A stretch of 5,775 bases of DNA from Candidatus Woesearchaeota archaeon (GTDB lineage Archaea; Nanobdellota; Nanobdellia; Woesearchaeales; UBA11576), in the NCBI GenBank assembly GCA_016219765.1, contig JACRKM010000167.1, positions 1-5,775 of the forward strand, given 5' to 3'. The notes under the pieces are model-generated. The model did not search any database and was not told the DNA's origin. It saw nothing but the letters and a program-made list of their open reading frames with translations. Position 1 is the stretch's first letter, and each line of letters opens with the position of its first letter. The position numbers were made by a program, and so were the translations under genes. This document shows positions 5,055-5,775 of the stretch, piece after piece.

Positions 5055-5775
5055 ATGGAAGAATTGTTCAAAGAATACGAGGGGAAATTACCGGATAAGC
5101 TGCTTTTGGAAGTGCAGTCACAGCTTCCCAAAGGCATCAATAAGTCCAAAGCTAAGAAAATTTTTGAACGTGTCTACGAAGAATACCAGAGCGCCCAGGT
5201 AGAACCGGGTGAATCGGTTGGACTCATCGCATCAGAATCAATCGGCGAACAAGGAACACAGATGACACTCAACACATTCCACTTCGCCGGCGTTGCAGAA
5301 ATGAACGTCACAGTGGGTCTGCCCCGCATCATTGAAATTCTCGATGGGCGCGAGAACCCAAGCACGCCAATGATGGAGATATTCCTCAAAAGCCCGTACA
5401 ACAAAGGAAAAGACATCAAACAGACTGCTCTCTCGATTAAGGAGACAAAGCTCAAGGATATTGCAAACGAATTTTCTATCAACATCGCAGACCTTGTAGT
5501 TGAAGTGACACTCGATGAAAAAAAGATGAATTATGTCAACCTCAACGCACAAAAAGTAGTCAAGATCTTGGAAAAATCGCTTAAAGAAAACTCGGTCAAG
5601 CTTAAAGAGAACACGCTCACGGTCAAACCGAGCGCAAAGGAAGAAAGCCTCAATGACCTATACAAAATCAAAGAACGCATCAAAGACGTCCACATCTGCG
5701 GCATCAAAGGCATCAGTAAGGTCCTTCCAGTCAAGCGCGGAGAAGAGATTATCATTATAACTTCAGGATCTAATA
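5055..5775 (+). CDS. rpoA2: RNA polymerase subunit A'' (Rpo1C), N-terminal part
   Basis: The first 240 codons of the C-terminal part of the beta'-like subunit are present and open to the window edge; complete A'' is usually about 380-400 residues. A helical start ([26 protein letters not shown]) leads into [19 protein letters not shown] and the trigger loop. Q69, L72, N73 and H76 match the substrate-contacting Gln1078, Leu1081, Asn1082 and His1085 of yeast Rpb1. H76 is the residue that reaches the incoming [32 protein letters not shown] (92-105) and a lysine-rich jaw segment follow, and the visible part ends in [10 protein letters not shown] and TSGSN, typical of A''. Leu-Asn in the loop is as in Pol II, unlike the Met-Arg of bacteria and many Euryarchaeota. 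Odd residues: E61 and Q66 where Gln and Pro are nearly universal (AQSIGEP). Together with A' this forms the bridge-helix/trigger-loop unit. The next genes are out of view; by archaeal precedent rpl30e and nusA would be expected. Confidence 0.97.
   Translation, partial: MEELFKEYEGKLPDKLLLEVQSQLPKGINKSKAKKIFERVYEEYQSAQVEPGESVGLIASESIGEQGTQMTLNTFHFAGVAEMNVTVGLPRIIEILDGRENPSTPMMEIFLKSPYNKGKDIKQTALSIKETKLKDIANEFSINIADLVVEVTLDEKKMNYVNLNAQKVVKILEKSLKENSVKLKENTLTVKPSAKEESLNDLYKIKERIKDVHICGIKGISKVLPVKRGEEIIIITSGSN

Noticed and set aside
1..5775. Previously undescribed defence or mobile system
   Set aside because: Apart from three short spacers, the whole window is RNA polymerase coding sequence; no transposase, integrase, CRISPR repeat or toxin-like gene is visible on either strand.

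Overview
The window holds most of the operon for the large RNA polymerase subunits of an archaeon. All four genes are on the + strand in the usual archaeal order: the C-terminal end of rpoB'' (2-388), complete rpoB' (498-2300), complete rpoA' (2398-4992) and the first 240 codons of rpoA'' (5055 to the window edge). Splitting the beta'-like subunit into A' and A'' is standard for Archaea. Splitting the B subunit into B'' and B' is found only in part of the domain, classically several euryarchaeal orders. The protein wording (A' residues around the bridge helix, the A'' trigger-loop base, the B' GGKNQKQALG stretch) departs from textbook methanogen, halophile and Thermococcus sequences. It gives me the impression of a divergent uncultivated lineage, possibly DPANN-type, but that is impression only and no search was done.

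Layout: 2-388 B'' fork-loop and ETPEG region; 389-497 spacer with a 19-nt-period direct repeat and the rpoB' ribosome-binding site; 498-2300 B'; 2301-2397 very AT-rich spacer with degenerate 14-nt repeats; 2398-4992 A'; 4993-5054 spacer with a 13/14 tandem 14-mer; 5055-5775 A''. No gene-free stretch exceeds 300 bases. I see no RNA gene, CRISPR array, insertion sequence or intein.

The four products assemble into one catalytic core. A' supplies the metal-chelating DFDGD aspartates, the clamp zinc sites and the bridge helix. A'' supplies the trigger loop and jaw. B' supplies the hybrid-binding lysines and the C-terminal zinc ribbon. B'' supplies the fork-loop region. All the key catalytic residues I can name are present, so these look like functional housekeeping genes, not decayed copies.

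There is no obvious novel system here. The points worth a second look are: unusual residues at normally near-invariant spots of the active centre (a proline in the bridge helix, Gln for Pro and Glu for Gln in the trigger-loop base, a rewritten B' loop around R147, Ala for the aromatic in B'' HPTH-x-GR); unusually long spacers for such an operon, each carrying its own different tandem repeat; and a Shine-Dalgarno sequence that decides the rpoB' start against a GTG lying inside it.
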